A stretch of DNA of 8,151 bases from Arenicella sp. (GTDB lineage Bacteria; Pseudomonadota; Gammaproteobacteria; Arenicellales; Arenicellaceae), in the NCBI GenBank assembly GCA_018677115.1, contig JAHHOC010000050.1, positions 1 through 8,151 on the forward strand. The letters are read 5' to 3'. The notes beneath the pieces were generated by a model. The model did no database searches. It was given only the letters and a program-made list of their open reading frames with translations, and was not told the DNA's origin. Positions 5,812 through 8,151 of the stretch are shown one piece after another. The number at the start of each line of letters is the position of its first letter. Position 1 is the first letter of the stretch. Made by a program: the position numbers and the translations under genes.

Positions 5812-7587
5812 ATGTGTGGCATCGCTGGAGCCGTCTCCACTGAGGTCGATAGCACGCAAATACAACGCCGTGTGAAAGCAATGCTCACCCGGCTGCAACA
5901 TCGCGGGCCGGACGATCAGGGTGCTATACATTTCGACAACTATGCCGCATCACTGGCACACACGCGCCTGGCAATTATTGATTTAAGTGATGACGCGCAC
6001 CAGCCAATGCGCTCAATCGATGATCGATTTGCCATCAGTTTTAACGGTGAAATTTACAATTACCGGGCGTTACGCGAGGAACTAATCGGGGATGGCGAGG
6101 AATTCTTCAGCCAGTCTGACACCGAAGTTATTCTCAAGCTCTACCAAAGAGAAGGCATTCAATGCCTGCAGAGGCTGCGGGGTATGTACGCCTTTTTCAT
6201 CTGGGATAGCTTGGAAAACACCGGTTTTGCGGCACGTGACCCATTAGGAATTAAACCTTTTTATTATTGGCATGATGCCACTTCGCTGGCTTTCGCATCA
6301 GAATTGCGGGCGCTGGCTGATTCGCAATTCTTTGCGCGGAAATTATCCGCCCATGGGGTATCCAGTTATTTACTGCGCGGCTCGGTCAGCGAGCCATACT
6401 CAATGCTTGACCAAGTAAAGCAGTTGGAAGCAGGGCACTATTTACAGTGGCAAGCTGGTTCGGTGAGAATTAAGCAGTTTGCTGACCTCAATTTTGCAGC
6501 CCGCAATATGAGTAAGCAACAAGCAATTGCTGTCACCCGGAAAGCACTGCAGGACAGTGTCAGGGCTCATCTGGTGAGCGATGTACCGGTGGGAATATTT
6601 CTCAGCGGCGGATTAGATTCCACGGCAATAGTGGCTCTGGCCAGCCAGATTACTGACCAGCCTATCAGCACATATTCAATCGCCTTCGAGGACCCGGAAT
6701 GGAATGAAGGTGATATCGCTAAACGGGTGGCTGATCATTTTGGCACCCACCATACCGAATGGCTGATGCGTGAAAAGGATGCCCTGCCCCTATTCGATCA
6801 GTTCCTGCAGGCGGTTGATCAACCGACGATAGACGGCTTCAACACTTTTTGTGTTGCCAAGCTGGCGAGCGATCACGGTCAAAAAGTCGTTTTGTCGGGA
6901 GTGGGCGGCGACGAATTGTTTGCCGGTTACAAGTCTTTTTCACTGTTACCCAAGATGACAAGGCTGGCCCGTGGGTTGAAACTCCTGGCCCCACTATTCA
7001 ATTGGGCGTCGAACACTCTCAATCGCTCACTAAGCCCGCGGGCCAGGCGAAGTCTGGATTTCTTGAGTCATCCGGATTCACTGGCCGCTGCCTACCAGAG
7101 CCTTCGCGGTATTTTCTCGCGGTCGGAAAGCTCAGCCCTGATGCGGGCATTAGAACTGGACCCAGTGATGGTGCCGCCTGCTGATCCGCTGGCTGGGCAT
7201 CTGCTGGATCAAGTGAGTGAAGCTGAAATAAGTAACTACATGCGCAATCAGTTATTGCGCGACAGTGATGTGATGAGCATGGCCTGGGGCCTGGAATTGC
7301 GGGTGCCACTGGTCGATCACAAATTGGTAACAGAAATAAGCGCAATTCCAGCAGCGCTTAGGTTGCAACAAGGCAAAAAGCTCCTGATTGAAAGCATTCC
7401 AGAAATTCCGCAGTGGGTCATAGAGCGCCCAAAACAAGGCTTCCGATTTCCATTCGATCAATGGTTCCAGCAAAGCTGGAACAGGCTTGAATCGGATGTT
7501 GCTGTACCTGGCTGGATACCATTAGTGCCGTGGTACCGGAGATGGAGCTTGCTGGTTTTGGCGGACTGGTCGAAAAGATACCTGTGA
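5812..7587 (+). CDS. asnB: Glutamine-dependent asparagine synthase family protein (AsnB-like)
   Basis: A 591-residue two-domain amidotransferase. The N-terminal class II glutaminase domain begins Met-Cys2-Gly-Ile; after Met removal this Cys is the nucleophile that releases ammonia from glutamine. The domain also has HRGPDD (30-35), Arg52 in HTRLAIID, and FNGEIYNY (77-84). The C-terminal ATP-pyrophosphatase domain carries the PP-loop SGGLDST (265-271) and GVGGDELFAGY (363-373), which activate the acceptor carboxylate with ATP. All visible active-site motifs are intact. The family makes asparagine from aspartate, but many members in polysaccharide clusters probably amidate sugar acids or other carboxylates. 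The glycosyltransferase directly downstream makes that alternative plausible here. The ATG at 5812 is fixed by the N-terminal Cys. Its Shine-Dalgarno sequence is weak. It starts 13 bases after rne and overlaps the next gene by 4 bases. Confidence 0.9.
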   Translation: MCGIAGAVSTEVDSTQIQRRVKAMLTRLQHRGPDDQGAIHFDNYAASLAHTRLAIIDLSDDAHQPMRSIDDRFAISFNGEIYNYRALREELIGDGEEFFSQSDTEVILKLYQREGIQCLQRLRGMYAFFIWDSLENTGFAARDPLGIKPFYYWHDATSLAFASELRALADSQFFARKLSAHGVSSYLLRGSVSEPYSMLDQVKQLEAGHYLQWQAGSVRIKQFADLNFAARNMSKQQAIAVTRKALQDSVRAHLVSDVPVGIFLSGGLDSTAIVALASQITDQPISTYSIAFEDPEWNEGDIAKRVADHFGTHHTEWLMREKDALPLFDQFLQAVDQPTIDGFNTFCVAKLASDHGQKVVLSGVGGDELFAGYKSFSLLPKMTRLARGLKLLAPLFNWASNTLNRSLSPRARRSLDFLSHPDSLAAAYQSLRGIFSRSESSALMRALELDPVMVPPADPLAGHLLDQVSEAEISNYMRNQLLRDSDVMSMAWGLELRVPLVDHKLVTEISAIPAALRLQQGKKLLIESIPEIPQWVIERPKQGFRFPFDQWFQQSWNRLESDVAVPGWIPLVPWYRRWSLLVLADWSKRYL

Positions 7588-8151
7588 GTCTGCGCGTGCT
7601 GCATATTATCCCGTCGGTTTCGCCTGCCAGGGGAGGCCCGAGTCACGCCATAATTGCAATGGTCGCCGCCCTCAATAGCATAGACGTCAGGGCAGAAATC
7701 GCCACCACTAATGATGATGGTGAGTCCGAACTTGATGTGGATTTCGCTGAACTGATCGATTTCAACGGTGCCCCGAGCCGGTTTTTCAAGCGTTATTCTT
7801 CGACCTTGCGCCCGCTGCGTGAATTTCAGTATGCACCCGGATTTAACCGCTGGCTCAAAGCGCATATCGACAGTTATGACCTGATTCACGTACACGCAAT
7901 ATTCTCAGCCTGCTCGACTTACGCAATGTGGCTGGCAAGAAAGCGGGGCATACCTTATATCGTCAGGCCAATAGGCCAACTGGAAAATTGGGCGTTACGT
8001 CAGGGCGCTTATAAAAAACGACTCTATTTACGATTAATTGAGAAATCCAATTTACAGGCTGCCAGCGCGATTCAATTTACTTCAGATTCTGAGGCACAGC
8101 AGGCATTGTCGCTGGTACCGGAAATCAATTCCCATGTCATACCCCTGGGAG
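7584..8151 (+). CDS. GT4-family glycosyltransferase (partial; C-terminus beyond the window edge)
   Basis: The first 189 codons of a GT-B glycosyltransferase, probably family 4, which moves a sugar from a nucleotide-sugar donor onto a growing glycan at the inner face of the cytoplasmic membrane. Visible features are the N-terminal strand RVLHIIPS (4-11), the glycine-rich loop ARGGPSHA (15-22), DLIHVHAIFS (99-108), and PYIVRPIGQLENWALR (124-139), typical of the acceptor domain of polysaccharide GT4 enzymes. The C-terminal donor-binding domain lies outside the window. The likely start is GTG 7584-7586, overlapping the AsnB stop as GTGA, which puts the first strand right at the N-terminus as usual in the family. 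An in-frame ATG at 7542-7544 would add 14 residues and cannot be excluded. It probably belongs with asnB to an exopolysaccharide or O-antigen-type cluster continuing to the right. Acceptor and sugar are unknown. Confidence 0.85.
   Translation, partial: MSLRVLHIIPSVSPARGGPSHAIIAMVAALNSIDVRAEIATTNDDGESELDVDFAELIDFNGAPSRFFKRYSSTLRPLREFQYAPGFNRWLKAHIDSYDLIHVHAIFSACSTYAMWLARKRGIPYIVRPIGQLENWALRQGAYKKRLYLRLIEKSNLQAASAIQFTSDSEAQQALSLVPEINSHVIPLG

Noticed and set aside
5245..5931. Long minus-strand ORF (228 codons) opposite the rne tail, with a Gly/Cys-rich repeat
   Set aside because: The Gly-Cys pattern is simply the reverse complement of the Asn-Arg hexamer array. The plus-strand frame is clearly RNase E.

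Overview
The window reads as a chromosomal segment of a gammaproteobacterium with roughly balanced GC content. The main evidence is gene order. A leftward run of rluC, a HAD hydrolase and an SppA-type peptidase lies head-to-head with rne, as I recall from Pseudomonas and relatives. The RNase E catalytic half also resembles the gammaproteobacterial type closely. I cannot place the organism more finely. I see no mobile element, CRISPR array, tRNA or rRNA.

Left part (1-2703, minus strand): four tightly coupled genes, in transcription order rluC (23S rRNA pseudouridine synthase), a HAD phosphatase, a small Rieske [2Fe-2S] protein and sppA (S49 membrane peptidase, cut by the window edge). All three junctions overlap, by 1, 8 and 8 bases, so this is one operon with probable translational coupling. 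The Rieske gene is the least expected member.

Middle (2704-3671): a 968-base gap between the divergent rluC and rne genes with no convincing gene. It holds a plausible extended -10 promoter pointing to rne. It also holds a series of perfect inverted repeats, which would give rne a long (about 720-nt) structured leader. RNase E autoregulates through its 5' UTR in E. coli, so this leader is a good candidate for feedback control. Three copies of one 8-base element, two in one orientation and one in the other, could form mutually exclusive hairpins.

Right part (3672-8151, plus strand): rne encodes a 708-residue RNase E. Its catalytic half and membrane-anchoring helix are complete, but its C-terminal tail is short, basic and low in complexity, with nine Asn-Arg dipeptides encoded by a tandem hexamer. 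Only 13 bases later comes an AsnB-family glutamine-dependent asparagine synthase or amidotransferase, and overlapping its stop by 4 bases a GT4-family glycosyltransferase that runs off the window. The last two look like the start of a surface-polysaccharide cluster, apparently placed directly downstream of rne without a visible terminator.

No wholly new system is evident. The points most worth following are the rne leader, the shortened RNase E tail, the link from rne to glycan genes, and the Rieske protein in the rluC operon.
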